A stretch of DNA of 64,000 bases from the NCBI GenBank assembly GCA_016630955.3, contig CM049989.1, positions 1,240,001 to 1,304,000 on the forward strand. Direction: 5' to 3'. This document shows positions 21,574 to 31,854 of this stretch, in pieces; the stretch's first letter is position 1; each line of letters opens with the position of its first letter. Made by a program: the position numbers and the translations under genes. Source of the DNA: Didymella arachidicola (taxonomy: Eukaryota > Ascomycota > Dothideomycetes > Pleosporales > Didymellaceae). Below the pieces are notes generated by a model. The model saw only the letters and a list, made by a program, of their open reading frames with translations, ran no database searches and was not told where the DNA came from.

Positions 21574-23767
21574 ATGATACCCACAGAACTGCCTGATCCT
21601 GAATGGGTCGCTATGCGGGCGCAACATCAACAAGAGTGGGCGGCTTTTGGACGGCAAGTCAACACGGACAACAAGGCCTTGCTTCACCGTCAAGAGATGC
21701 AGAGGAGGGACTTGCAGCATCGCGTCGAGACGACAAAGGCTGAGCTGCTGCTACGACATAAGCAGCAAGAAGGAGAATATTGGAGCAGGTTCAATCAGAA
21801 GCAAAGCCAGATCTGCGGTCCTCCTGTTCCTCTGCCTCCGACTCTACAGCAAAGCCACGCACCCGCGGCTAAAGCGACAAACCTTCGACCAAGCGCTATT
21901 CCTGCAACGGTGCCGTATCGAAAGCTAATGCCAAAGCCAGAGCCTGCAGCGAAATCATCACTACCTAAGGCTTCTGAACAGCAGAAGGTTAGCGTAAAGA
22001 GAGCAACGGTCGCATCTGCTGCGCAACAGCCTGCCATACAGCCGTCTAAGCTTGCGTTGCTACCATGCCATATCCAACAACAGCCCCAGAAGGAAATGAC
22101 TGGATCGTCCCAGCTAGCCCAGCCAAGACAGCCTAAACGTGACGCCACTATCTCTCGAGCCATGGCAAGCTCGAAGAAGGACGCAAAGATGATCGATCTA
22201 TGTGAAAGCGACGACGACATGTTGGTTGAGCTGAGCAAGGAAGATTACAAAAAGAAAACTACACTGGCTGTGACACCCGCACTATCTTGCCCAGCCCTAC
22301 CTACTGCGACTCTGCAATTATTTGGCGGGCCTTCCCGAAAGCAAATGCTGAGTTTCAAAACGTATCTTGGTCAACGTTCATTGCTGACTACAGAAGCCAA
22401 ATTTACCTTCAACTCTGAATGCGTCTTCTTCCATCAGCTACCAAAAGGTCACAACTGCCATTCCGCCCCATCTTCCGACACGGTGTTCTGAAGCACAGGC
22501 TGCCTCCATAGCTTCTCCTTCCCAGGTCTGGCCTAGGAACTTTAAGACACCTAGCAACGTTCAAAATCAGCAAGTGCAAGACGCAAGCAAGCTAACTATG
22601 AATCGTGCTTCGATTCTAGGAGATGAAGAGTCATACGCTTCGCGGCAACTTTCACAGGTCAAATTAGACACTCGCAAAAGTGAACATGCAGTACCTTCTG
22701 CGTTGAATCCAAGCGGTGTACTCCCAGGACGGAGTAATGATGCTGGTGTGGATGTGGAGGATAGACCACTGGGCGCGTATCGTAATGCACTGCATTTACA
22801 ATTCGCTCCTTTCTGCGTCTCCGCACACGTGATTAGCGAGACCGCGGCCTTGCTCGAGAAGTCCAGGAAGCCGACTCTTCCTGATGCTCCAGGCGAGTCG
22901 TCTGATGCCCGGGGTAAGAGAGCGGACTCAACAGCTTCAAGCCGTTCTTTCGTCACAGCACCTCTCCAGAGACAGTTGTCTGTGGTCTTACAACAATCAA
23001 ATACCTCCACAACGAGTAAGAAGAGGAAGATTGACTTAAGTGACGACGAGGAATCTGGCTACACACCACCATCTCCGTCTTCCATACCTACGCACAAGAG
23101 GCCCTCGACATCTCTTCGTTCGCCCTTCAAAAAGCCATCAAAGACGAAAGAACCACCACCACCATCTGCATCGACCACATCTACGGCAGGCAAACAAACG
23201 AACCGTTTCGGTTTCCGAGCGAAGTCTACGGCCTCTCCTTCTACACCCTCGACACCACCTCCATCAGCAAAGCAGACTAAGCCAACGGAGCCCATCACAC
23301 CCACACGTACGGCTTCAGGTAATCGCGACAAGGCTCTTTCAACACCCCCGAGTAAGCGTAAAGCCGCCGTGCGTGCCCGGTCCAGCGTCCAGAAGATGAT
23401 GGAAGCAGACGAGGCGTTTCGCACCGAAGACGAAACCTTCCTCTTAAGTGACTGCGATTGTCCACATCAAGGCGACAAGAGCACAGTAGAGCTGAGAACG
23501 CGGCTGAGAAGTATGAGCATAACACCTGTGCCAGTGGGTACGCGTTTCAGAGAAGACACGGCTGCAGACGAAAGCGTGTACACGCGAGAGAAGTTCTTGA
23601 AGGATAGGGCGAAGGGCGCAGACCGACTTACGAACCAGACAAGGAACATCGGCAGATTGATTGGGGAGGAGAGTGATGAGGATTATGAAGACATCGTCAG
23701 TGAGTTGTTACATTTTGGCGGTGTGATCTTGATGAAGGGACAGGAGAATAGGCTAACGGATGTATAG
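21574..23767 (+). CDS. Disordered protein with N-terminal coiled coil, function unknown
   Basis: I join two open frames, 21574-22361 and 22438-23767, by a 76-base intron (gtatct..catcag). It is the frame-compatible choice I found; the product would have 705 residues. The first ~70 residues are Gln/Glu/Arg-rich and likely helical (HQQEWAAFGRQ.., RRDLQHRVETTKAELLLRHKQQ). The middle is Pro/Ser/Lys-rich with SDDD and SDDEESG acidic patches, as in nuclear proteins. The end is more ordered, with LRSMSITPVPVGTRFRED and DRLTNQTRNIGRLIGEE. I do not recognise the family. If the intron is wrong, these are two separate genes, but the second frame then lacks a good start. Confidence 0.55.
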
Positions 23768-24005
23768 AATGAGACATGAAAAGAAAAGGTTTTGTGGAAC
23801 GATGGATTCGTGCGCATAGGGGAAGAGTATGATAATTGATGTCGTGATCTACTGGCGAAGCTAGCCCTGAAAGTTCAATCCTTGAAAGTACGGGATGTAC
23901 CTAGGACTTGTATGTGCATCACTTGCATTTGAACGACAACTTTGTAAGCTACAATCCTTTTTGTTCATCCCGAAATCCCCAGTGATTCTCGCAGCACCCT
24001 ACATT
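23768..24005. other. Convergent intergenic gap
   Basis: This is a short 3'-to-3' gap between the disordered protein gene and the dehydratase. No features were seen. Confidence 0.55.
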
Positions 24006-25157
24006 CTACCACTCTCGAATTTCTCCTCCCGGTCCAATGAACCCCGGCGTAACCCACGCCGCCGAATCCTTACTCAACCTCCTGACCTGCTCTTCATCAA
24101 CCTCGATCCCCAATCCGGGTCCACCCATCAACTTGATATACCCCTCCTGCACGTCCCAAACCTCAGGGTTCTTCGTATAGCTCGTCAAATCCTGATCGCC
24201 GTTCTGAGAGTTGTAGTGGATTCCCAGACTCATTTCCTGTATAACGAAATTGCTCACGGTGGCATTGACCTGCACACACGCCGCGAGCGCAATCGGTCCT
24301 AGCGGACAATGCGGCGCAAGCGCAACATCATACGTCTCGCACATAGCAGCGATGCGCTTCATTTCACTAATGCCCCCGACGTGACTGATATCCGGCTGTA
24401 AGATGTCCACGCATCCTTGCTCCAGAAACGGCCTCACATCCCATCGACTATGCAGCCTCTCACCCAACGCGATCGGACACGTTGTTAGCTGGGAGAGCTG
24501 CTTGATGCCGCCAATATGCTCGCTGAGCAACGGCTCTTCAATGAACAACGGGTGATGAGGTTCCAGGGCGCGTGCGAGCTGCTTGGCCATGGGTTTGTGT
24601 ACGCGCCCGTGGAAGTCCATGCCGGCATCCATACCGAGTTCCTTGACGGTTTTGAGGCGCAGAACTGCGGCATCGAGCGCGCTGGGTGAGTCGAGCCAGT
24701 GCATGTCCTCTGTGGCGTTCATCTTGACGGCAAGGAACCCTTGGTCTTTGCGTGCTTGTGCTTGGGCCTTCACGTCGGCCGGTCGGTCGCCGCCAATCCA
24801 CGCATATACCTTGAGCTTATCCCTTACTTTCCCTCCGAGAAGCTGATAGATTGGCACATTGAGCTTTCGCGCTTTTAGGTCCCATAGTGCGATGTCGATG
24901 CCTGCCAATGCGCTCATGAAGACAGGCCCGCCGCGGTAGAAGGATGTCCGCCATGACATTTGCCAGATGTGCTCGATCCCATCTGCTTCGAGCCCAGTGT
25001 AACGTTTGCCCCAGGCGTCGAGACAGCCTTCGACGGCTTCGGTGTGGCCTTCCAGGGAAGCTTCGCCCCAGCCAAAGTTTCCATCTTCATCGGTGATCTT
25101 AACGAAGAGCCAGCGAGGAGGAACGCGGAAGTACTCAATACTGGCTATCTTGCCCAT
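24006..25157 (-). CDS. Galactonate-dehydratase-like enolase-superfamily enzyme (DgoD type)
   Basis: One exon encodes 383 residues from the ATG at 25157. The enolase-superfamily barrel residues are in place: metal ligands D181, E207 (FIEEPL) and E233 (GER), paired bases H183 and H283 (APHCPLGP), and D256 in DILQPDISHVGGI. These positions line up, with a constant shift of about two, with those described for E. coli D-galactonate dehydratase. The N-terminal capping domain (RVPPRWLFVKI.., FYRGGPV) also looks DgoD-like. The predicted reaction is dehydration of a C6 aldonate such as D-galactonate to the 2-keto-3-deoxy acid. It is shorter than the fungal L-galactonate dehydratase of pectin catabolism. 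It is divergent from an aldolase that could use its product. An old acquisition from bacteria is possible. Confidence 0.85.
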   Translation of the reverse strand: MGKIASIEYFRVPPRWLFVKITDEDGNFGWGEASLEGHTEAVEGCLDAWGKRYTGLEADGIEHIWQMSWRTSFYRGGPVFMSALAGIDIALWDLKARKLNVPIYQLLGGKVRDKLKVYAWIGGDRPADVKAQAQARKDQGFLAVKMNATEDMHWLDSPSALDAAVLRLKTVKELGMDAGMDFHGRVHKPMAKQLARALEPHHPLFIEEPLLSEHIGGIKQLSQLTTCPIALGERLHSRWDVRPFLEQGCVDILQPDISHVGGISEMKRIAAMCETYDVALAPHCPLGPIALAACVQVNATVSNFVIQEMSLGIHYNSQNGDQDLTSYTKNPEVWDVQEGYIKLMGGPGLGIEVDEEQVRRLSKDSAAWVTPGFIGPGGEIREW

Positions 25158-25591
25158 GTTGATATCTTGTATCCTGCTGAGTATGTCGAAGGTGTAGCTT
25201 CAGTTCATGTATCGGTGGCAGTTCGATCGAGCTGGCAGTGACGGCCTTCTAATGCCTTTCAAGCAATTGCTCATCCTGTAGTCAATTGCTGCGGTGACTA
25301 CTTAGCCATAATCCGAGCTCCCCACATCGTCCGAACGAGCGAATTAAGCCCCGCCATTGCGCTTGAGCTCAATGCGACCTCGGCGCGGGGTTGTCAACGG
25401 TCCACTGTTGACCTCTAGCTTCGGTGTCTGGGGTAAAACGACCCGAACGCTCGACGAGCGGCAATGCAATAAATTCGTGATGAGCCCAGTGCCCCCCTCT
25501 CATAACATTATTGGTTTTCGGCTGTCAAGAAGTTGCAAGGAAGCCAAAGTCTGAACGTCGTCGTCAATACATATTCCACGCACGAGCCACA
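25158..25591. promoter_or_regulatory. Shared control region of dehydratase and aldolase
   Basis: This 434-base region lies between divergent starts. The octamer CAATTGCT occurs twice as a direct repeat (25264-25271 and 25283-25290), nearer the dehydratase. An inverted CCAAT lies at about 25510, some 80 bases before the aldolase ATG. A shared operator is inference. Confidence 0.5.
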
Positions 25592-26637
25592 ATGACATCC
25601 GTCACTTCCCCACCAAACGGCGTCTTCGTCCCAGTGCCGACCTTCTTCAAGCCCGCCGCCGATTCGTCGTCACTGCAGGCTGCGGTCGATGTGCAGACAC
25701 AGACCGAGCACAGCGTGTTTCTCGCCAAAAATGGTGTCCGTGGGCTCGTCTTGCTCGGCTCTACCGGCGAGGCAATCCACATGAACCGCCAGGAGCGCAT
25801 CGACCTGATCTCAGGCGTGCGCAAGGGACTGACCGATGCTGGGTTTCCTGACTACCCAATCATGGCTGGGACCCTGATAAACAGCGTGGATGAGACGCTG
25901 GAGCAGCTTGAAGACTACAAGAAGGCGGGCGCGCAGTGGGGGCTTGTACTTGCACCGGGTTACTTTGGCGCAGCAGCGAGCCAGGAGGGCATTAGAGAGT
26001 GGTACACTGTCGTGGCAGACAAATCGCCGCTGCCCATTCTCATGTAAGTCACACCTACTATGAAAGCAAGAAAAGCCGAAACTGACTGTATAGCTACAAC
26101 TATCCCGGCGTAACAAACGGCGTCCTGGTCACTCCCGAGACATATCGCATCCTCGCGCAGCACCCCAACATTGTCGGCTGCAAGATGTCGCACGCCGTCG
26201 TCTCCTGGCACAACCAAGTCTCGCTCGACCCCAAAATCGACCACAAGAAATTCAAAGTCTACTCTGGGCTTGGCCAGCAACTAGGTCCCATTGTATTCTT
26301 CGACGCAGCTGGCGTAATCGATGGCCTTGCTGCCATCTACCCCAAGACTGTGTCCTCGCTGTACAAGCTCGCCGAGACGCGGCCGATCAGTAGTGAGAAT
26401 CTGGAGAAGATCAAGAAGCTACAGTACACAGTGAGTACGACAGAGGAGTACATTGGCAAGTATGGCATCGTAGGGATCAAGGAGGCGGTTAAGCGTGTCA
26501 CTGGATACGGAACTCTAGAGGGTGGACGCCTGCCGATCAAGGGAAAGCTGCCGGAAGGCGAGTGGGAGAAGTGGAGTGAGACCTGGGAGAGGATACAGAA
26601 GTCTGAAGATGAGTTGACGGAGAAGGACTTCAAGTAG
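25592..26637 (+). CDS. DHDPS/NAL-family aldolase, probable 2-keto-3-deoxy-acid aldolase
   Basis: Exons are 25592-26043 and 26094-26637 with a 50-base intron (gtaagt..tatag). The product has 331 residues, normal for the family. This is a class I TIM-barrel lyase: pyruvate-site motif GSTGE (56-60), catalytic Tyr152 in YNYPG, and Schiff-base Lys181 in VGCKMS. The fungal members best known to me cleave 2-keto-3-deoxy-L-galactonate to pyruvate and L-glyceraldehyde (GaaC/Lga1); animal HOGA1 is related. Lysine biosynthesis is not expected because fungi use the aminoadipate route. The divergent DgoD-like dehydratase suggests the substrate is the 2-keto-3-deoxy acid it makes, which is inference. A cytosolic location is likely, as there is no targeting peptide. 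Confidence 0.88.
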
Positions 26638-26824
26638 CTCTGAAATGGATAGAGTTGGCGAAGTCAAACCTAGACAATCTGATAATCAGCGGTGGTGCGT
26701 CATATCAGGAAGATATCAGTACACTCAGTGCTGTGTAATTGGTGTGCGCTCGTTTTAATATCATTAGGGGAAGTACTTCAAAACGTAACACAATGACTGA
26801 CGTTTAATTGCAGTAGGACAGGCA

Positions 26825-26845
26825 TGGCCGAGTGGAGGTTCGAAT
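26825..26845 (+). other. Possible relic of a tRNA-Ser/Leu gene (A and B boxes only)
   Basis: A perfect class II tRNA A-box (TGGCCGAGTGG, 26825-26835) is followed after one base by a B-box-like GGTTCGAAT (26837-26845). The anticodon and variable arms are missing and no 3' acceptor strand pairs with the GGACAGGC upstream. This is not a functional tRNA; it is either an internally deleted copy or chance. Confidence 0.25.
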
Positions 26846-26866
26846 ATGTTCTCGCATTATATAACC

Positions 26867-27763
26867 TCACCACTGCATCCACATCAACAGGACCACTAAT
26901 ATCAGAGGCCACACTACATCGACTCCTACGACCAGACCTGCGCCCAGCGCACTGCTCTGGTTCCCGCTCGATCCACTGGATCCACTGGATCCACCGGATC
27001 CGCCAATCTGACCTCCACCACCGTCTCCCCCACTGACGACCTCTAGCTTGCCTGCATCATCAAAGGGCCTCGATCCCGGGTTCCTCACACTCGCCTGCAG
27101 CTCATTCTCTCCCAACAATCTATTCTCCAACATGCCGCATTCCATCCTACCGCCATTCTCGCTCAACGGCCCTGGCCTTGGGTTCGTGAGCAACTGCTCT
27201 GCGCCGGGAAACTGCTCGATTTTATTCGTAATGCTGAGAGGCAGGTTGAAAATGGTGTAGAAATTGCTGCCGTTTAGGCGGAAAGATTGGTGGATCGAAA
27301 CGTTGTACGCTCCTCGCGCGGTTCCCTGGGTATTCTTGCCGTCCCCGACGAGGCACAGCGGCCATTCGAAGTTGACGTGCTTGACAGTTGAGCCTTGCTC
27401 CTGCTCCAGGATGTTGGTGAGCGGTGCCATGTTGTTGGTGCCATTTGAGATTGTGAAGTTTTTGCCTAGCGATGTGCTCGTCAGGAAAAGCGTGATATTA
27501 TGGAGTCTGGTGGCGGCGCTGGGGTTCGAGGACGGTGGGAAGGGCAGCGCGCCGTCGCCCGAGATGTCGATTGCGACATGCAGGAAGTCGCCGCCCATGG
27601 GCGTGTTAGGCTGGGGTGAGGCGAGGATTGCAAGGCCCGGGGTGAAGATGCGGCCGTTGATTATGGAGATGGCGGATGAGTTTTGAGAAGGGTCGCCGTA
27701 TTGACCGACCATTTGCGCTGCAGCAAGACGCGCAAGAAGACATATCGAAATGAGTGGTATCAT
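26867..27763 (-). CDS. GPI-anchored cell-surface protein, function unknown
   Basis: One exon encodes 298 residues from the ATG at 27763. There is a signal peptide (MIPLISICLLARLAAAQ), then a mature domain with many N-glycosylation sequons (NSS, NIT, NFT, NVS, NGS, NQS) and two clear cysteines around WPLCLVGDG and MECGM. A Gly/Ser spacer is built from a short DNA repeat (26971-27003). The C-terminus is hydrophobic (VVWPLILVVLLMWMQW) after small residues SSALGAG, as required for GPI attachment. The protein is probably on the plasma membrane or wall. I recognise the general type but not a function. Confidence 0.8.
   Translation of the reverse strand: MIPLISICLLARLAAAQMVGQYGDPSQNSSAISIINGRIFTPGLAILASPQPNTPMGGDFLHVAIDISGDGALPFPPSSNPSAATRLHNITLFLTSTSLGKNFTISNGTNNMAPLTNILEQEQGSTVKHVNFEWPLCLVGDGKNTQGTARGAYNVSIHQSFRLNGSNFYTIFNLPLSITNKIEQFPGAEQLLTNPRPGPLSENGGRMECGMLENRLLGENELQASVRNPGSRPFDDAGKLEVVSGGDGGGGQIGGSGGSSGSSGSSGNQSSALGAGLVVGVDVVWPLILVVLLMWMQW
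26971..27003. repeat. Nine-base tandem repeat (GATCCACTG-like)
   Basis: Three to four copies of a nine-base unit encode the GSS repeats of the spacer in the GPI-anchored protein. Copy number is likely to vary. Confidence 0.8.
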
Positions 27764-28542
27764 GGTGTGAAGCACTCAGGGAGTAGGCACATCGAGTAGG
27801 AGGACAGAGACGACGATAAGAGATGCTGGAGGTTATCATACATACAAACTCGGGAGATGAGCATATGTAACAAAAGGAAGATGCCATCACGGCTGCAAAT
27901 CAAACATGCCGCTTATCCGCTGCGGCAGTCTCACTGCACCTGGGCAACAGGCCGAAGCAGTGTCGAGAAGGCAGAGGGGCCTACCATACAGCATGATCTT
28001 GTCGACTGCGTTCAGCCAATGTTCATGCTTCAGTACTTCGCAAGCTTGGAATTGAATTCTTGAGACATGTGATGTCTGAGGCAGGATTATCCTCAGGGAG
28101 TTAATTAACCGTTAGCGTCTGGACTAGCGTGATTGATGGCCATCATGGATCTTGCTGCTTTCACCTGCAGTGATGAGTAATTCTGCGAAGGCGGCAATTA
28201 CGGGAAGCTGCGAGTTGGCATCGCGGGGTTCTTTTGAGTTGCAAGGGTATGTTGTTCAAATATATGCAAAAGCGAGGGTGGCGTCAAGAACCGCTGGTGC
28301 TAATCCAAAATGCGCGGCCACCCTGTGCTGCACCTCCTCCTCAGATGGAAGACCAGTCCAATACGACACTCTGCATGCAAAAGTCGCCTCAAATTCCATC
28401 TAAGCATTGGACCGCATGCTGAACGTTGCATCTCAGGGCCGATAGCTGCGCCTTGGGGCCGATGTTCTGACCCAATGTGGATGGAAGAATCTAGGAAGCC
28501 AAATCCATTAGCAGGATTACCACAACGAGCTTCGGAGCGTCT
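27764..28542. other. Intergenic region, no gene seen
   Basis: This holds the promoter of the GPI-anchored gene and the 3' flank of the ankyrin-DIL gene (both minus). ORFs are short and overlapping. Nothing is supported. Confidence 0.5.
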
Positions 28543-31070
28543 TCACCCATAACTGGGGTCGTTCCACTGCTCCTCGTAGTATCCGCCATTGTTCTTGTTG
28601 CCTCCACTGAATTCCAGCTTTGCCATGAACTCGGGTGGCACGGTTGGGATGTACTTTCTCTCGCGTTCCCTGTTGACACCGCCGAAACCCGCGCCGTAGC
28701 TGATGAGCATATCGGTTGATGTAGGGAGCGTGAAAGGCAGCATATGCGAGGGGTCAAGGAGCAATTCGCTTGGCGCATCATCTTCTTCTCGTTCGAGCTC
28801 GCCAGATACTCGCGAGGGATTTGGTGACGGCGCAGGCGCGAGCTGGGTCCCAGAAGTTGGCTTGATTGGCGTTGTTGGTTCCGCATCAGCGCCCCTCTGC
28901 GGCGGATTTGGTGATTTCGCTCGTGTCTTGCGCTCTGCTGCAGCTTGTTGAAGATGCACAATGTATTTTGATGCACTTTTCGGCAGGCCCTTTTCTCCCA
29001 CTTCCGGACGGTAGTATTTCGCAGTGTGCAGAAGTTGTTGTGGTGATAGCCTTGTTAGCTGCTGGATTGTGCCGATGAGGGACTCGAGCTCTTCACCAAT
29101 CGAGGTGAAGCACTGCAGCCATTGTAGTAGCTGGACGAGAGGCTCAATGTGTTTTCTTGTTGATTCGACAGTATTGTCGCCGGTGGAGGTCATAGATCCA
29201 TTCTCGTAGTGCTCCGGCTGCCGGTTATTTGATCGTGCCCAGTCTTCCAGCGTCGACACGTTCATGCGAATTTGCATAGCTTTTGTACGAGCGAGGTACT
29301 TGCGATTTGACATAATGCGGTTGAACATTTCTGCGGAGAGCCAGTATATCAGCTGCGACAGCACTTGAGCAGTGATGACTGAATGTACATCGTAGAGATC
29401 GAGGACAAAAAGCGTTGACGAGAGTAATGAGGTGATGTTGCGAGGCGACGGCTTGGCTCTGGCCTTTGGCGATGGTGGTCTGAAGCGCTTCTCGAGGGGT
29501 TCTAACGGCTTCGCTTTTGGTTTTGAGCGGAAAATCTTCCATTCGTGCTGAAACTGAACGTCTTCGAAGCCAGGCATGGGCTCGTGCTCGAGCATAGACG
29601 AGTCGAGGTTCTTGTCCATTCTTCGTTCCGCATCGCGGATGATCAGGATGAAGATCTCGTTGATCAACTCGGCCATCTGCAGCTGGAACTCGGTGGCGGC
29701 CGACGCCAGTCCTGAGTCTTTCTTCATGTAGTGTAACAGCAATGTAGCATTTGACATCCAGAAGGCGAGAACTGTCATATCCCATTGATACTTTTCGACC
29801 ACGTCATTGATCTTGCCCATTGCCGATACGAGCAGTGTCTCTAGCAGGTCTGCACTGGCGTGGTAATGAGCGTAACGAGCTGCCAGGAAGAGAATATTCG
29901 CAGGAACGGGTTTCTGTGATGGCGATCGCTGCGGTGTCATGTTTGTGATGATGATATCGAGGATGCGTTCGAGCTCGCTTTCTTGGAACACGAACATCTG
30001 ATCGTTGAGACATCGGTCCCAGATGAACTCTTGGCCTTCCTCGGGTTCCTCGGGAGACTACACTTGTTAGCTATCGATCGTTGTCAGGGTCGACAGGCAC
30101 ATACTTCAGGCTGTTCATCTAACCCTAGATTGCCAATGTCGACCTCCAGGTTGAAGGCACTTTCCATCATCATTCGACGCTTCATGTCGTTCTCCTGCAT
30201 CTCTTGCTCGAACCGATCATTGTCGAGTCCTGAGTTGTAGAAGTCATCCACGCCCGCGTTGCCAATAGCGTACCCACTTTCGTGCAGGTAGTCTGAAATC
30301 TCGCTGTTGGGCTCGACAAAGTCAAAGGCAGTCCTACCGCCGGATGACTTGACATCTGTCGAAGCCCCATTGTCCAGAAGCAGTTTCACTATCCCCTTGT
30401 GCCTGTTGGTCATGGCCCACATGAGCGGCGTCCAGCGGTTCTTGTCCTGTATGTCGACCTTTGCCCCTTCTTCGATCAGGATACCAGCAACATCTTCGTG
30501 TCCAAAGCAGCTCGCGTAGACAAGTGGAGGCGTCCCCTCGGCGTCCACGCCGTCAATATTGATGTACTCCCTCGCCTTGCCTTCCAGCAACCGCTTGACT
30601 CGCTGGAGTTCGCCGTTCGATGTGGCCAAAGTGAATAGTCCTTGGAGTGCCTTCCTTTTCTCTTCGTGTGACAGCTTGTCGTCGGCCACGACTTTGGCCT
30701 CGTCTCCTGCATTGTCGTTCTTCAGGCGTGCCTGGTGTGCGAGCATTTGCACTAGTCGACTGTCGCTGTCCTCCAGCTGTTGCATGTCCTCGTCGCCGAA
30801 GCTAGGGTCGTCGAGGGAGAGGTTGAAGCTGAGAGGGCGCGCGGGCATGGGTGTGGTCAGGAACGACTGCCCTGTTCTCCAAATCAGCCTTCCACGGCAC
30901 ACGTTGCTCCTGCCCGTCTACTCACCCTGCCATGCGTCGTATATCTCCGTCTCTTCAGGCATATAGGCGCTTACAGGCCGCCTGTCGTTCAGGGACGTGG
31001 GTAGGTCTGAGGGGAGCTGGCGCGCCGGCGGGTCGTCCTGGAAGCCATGGTCTCGGTCGGTGATGTCCAT
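28543..31070 (-). CDS. Ankyrin-repeat and DIL (dilute) domain protein
   Basis: Exons in transcript order are 31070-30926, 30871-30105 and 30057-28543. The introns are 54 bases (gtgagt..aacag, giving EIYDAWQG-QSFLTTPM) and 47 bases (gtatgt..tgtag, giving LDEQPE-SPEEPEEG). The product has 808 residues. The N-terminal third has ankyrin repeats (TPPLVYASCFGHEDVAGIL, TPLMWAMTNRHKGIVKLLL, GRTAFDFV). The central part matches the DIL domain found at the tail end of class V myosins (WMSNATLLLHYM.., ..VLSQLIYWLSAEMFNRIM). There is no motor. Fungal proteins of this layout are thought to act as cargo or membrane adaptors, but the role here is unknown. The Pro/Ser-rich tail ends in NDPSYG. The first exon is too short to be found by ORF calling. 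The gene is divergent from the histidine kinase. Confidence 0.85.
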
Positions 31071-31854
31071 TGTGCCACATTGGAGGCCTCGCGGGGGTGC
31101 AGGCGGTGGTGCAGAGTGCAGCTATGCGGGCAGCAGTTACGAGTGCAGTGAATGCATCTGTCTCGCAGCTAGAGCCCTCGAGGGATGGCCGGTCGATCAG
31201 ACGGCGGGGCGGAGGTGGGACAACGGCACGCAGGCGGCGCGCTGTTGGAGGGCGAATACTGGGAACGCGGGCGGTGCGGAGGGCGCGGGGTGCGCGGGCG
31301 GTCGAGGGCTGCCTGCTGCAAACGGCCTTGTTCGTGCAGCGTCTCTGTCGTGAGAGGCGGTTTGGCTCAGCCGTGTCTCCAACGTCTGCTCAAACTTGAC
31401 GCAGTGCTGGAAACAACGCGACCTGCCCTGCCTAGCCCAGGCGGGCCGATCGCCGACCAGGGCCGTCGAGCTGCAATTCGACGGCGCCCAAGCCCCACTT
31501 CGGCCGACGTATGACGGCCTGAAGCAGCGCTGCGAAGCCCGCATTCGCCAGCACCATCGTGGAGCTGCTCCAGGGCTGTGGCTGGGCCTTCCCAACGCCA
31601 TCAGTCAGCACCGACGGTCCCGCACTGTGGCACTGCGGCACTGCTCAGATTACATGACCTCGAGCGAGGCTCTGCGCGCGCTCCCCCCGAAGCCCTCCCG
31701 TGCATCCACCATGAAGAGTGTCTGAAAGCAACGGCCGCTAGCCTGGATATCGGCGATCATTGCATCAGACGGCCTGGCCCCAGCACGACTCAGCGAAACC
31801 GCAAAGAACATGCCTCGAGCTCCGCTGCTCTGACCACGTCCAGCGTCTGCCACC
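31071..31854. promoter_or_regulatory. Shared upstream region, ankyrin-DIL / histidine kinase
   Basis: This 784-base, GC-rich region lies between two divergent start codons. Many overlapping ORFs on both strands reflect the composition, not genes. No clear TATA or CCAAT pair was found. Confidence 0.45.

Noticed and set aside
24006..25157. Bacterial contamination as the source of the DgoD-like gene
   Set aside because: It is flanked by clear fungal spliced genes and is head-to-head with an intron-containing aldolase. Ancient transfer is possible; contamination is not.
28491..28976. 161-codon ORF overlapping the end of the ankyrin-DIL gene
   Set aside because: It is an alternate frame of a low-complexity Pro/Ser region with no independent support.
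31071..31854. Coding genes suggested by many overlapping ORFs in the GC-rich divergent region
   Set aside because: All six frames are open to a similar degree, which reflects composition. The true starts at 31070 and 31855 are fixed by splicing and conserved N-termini.
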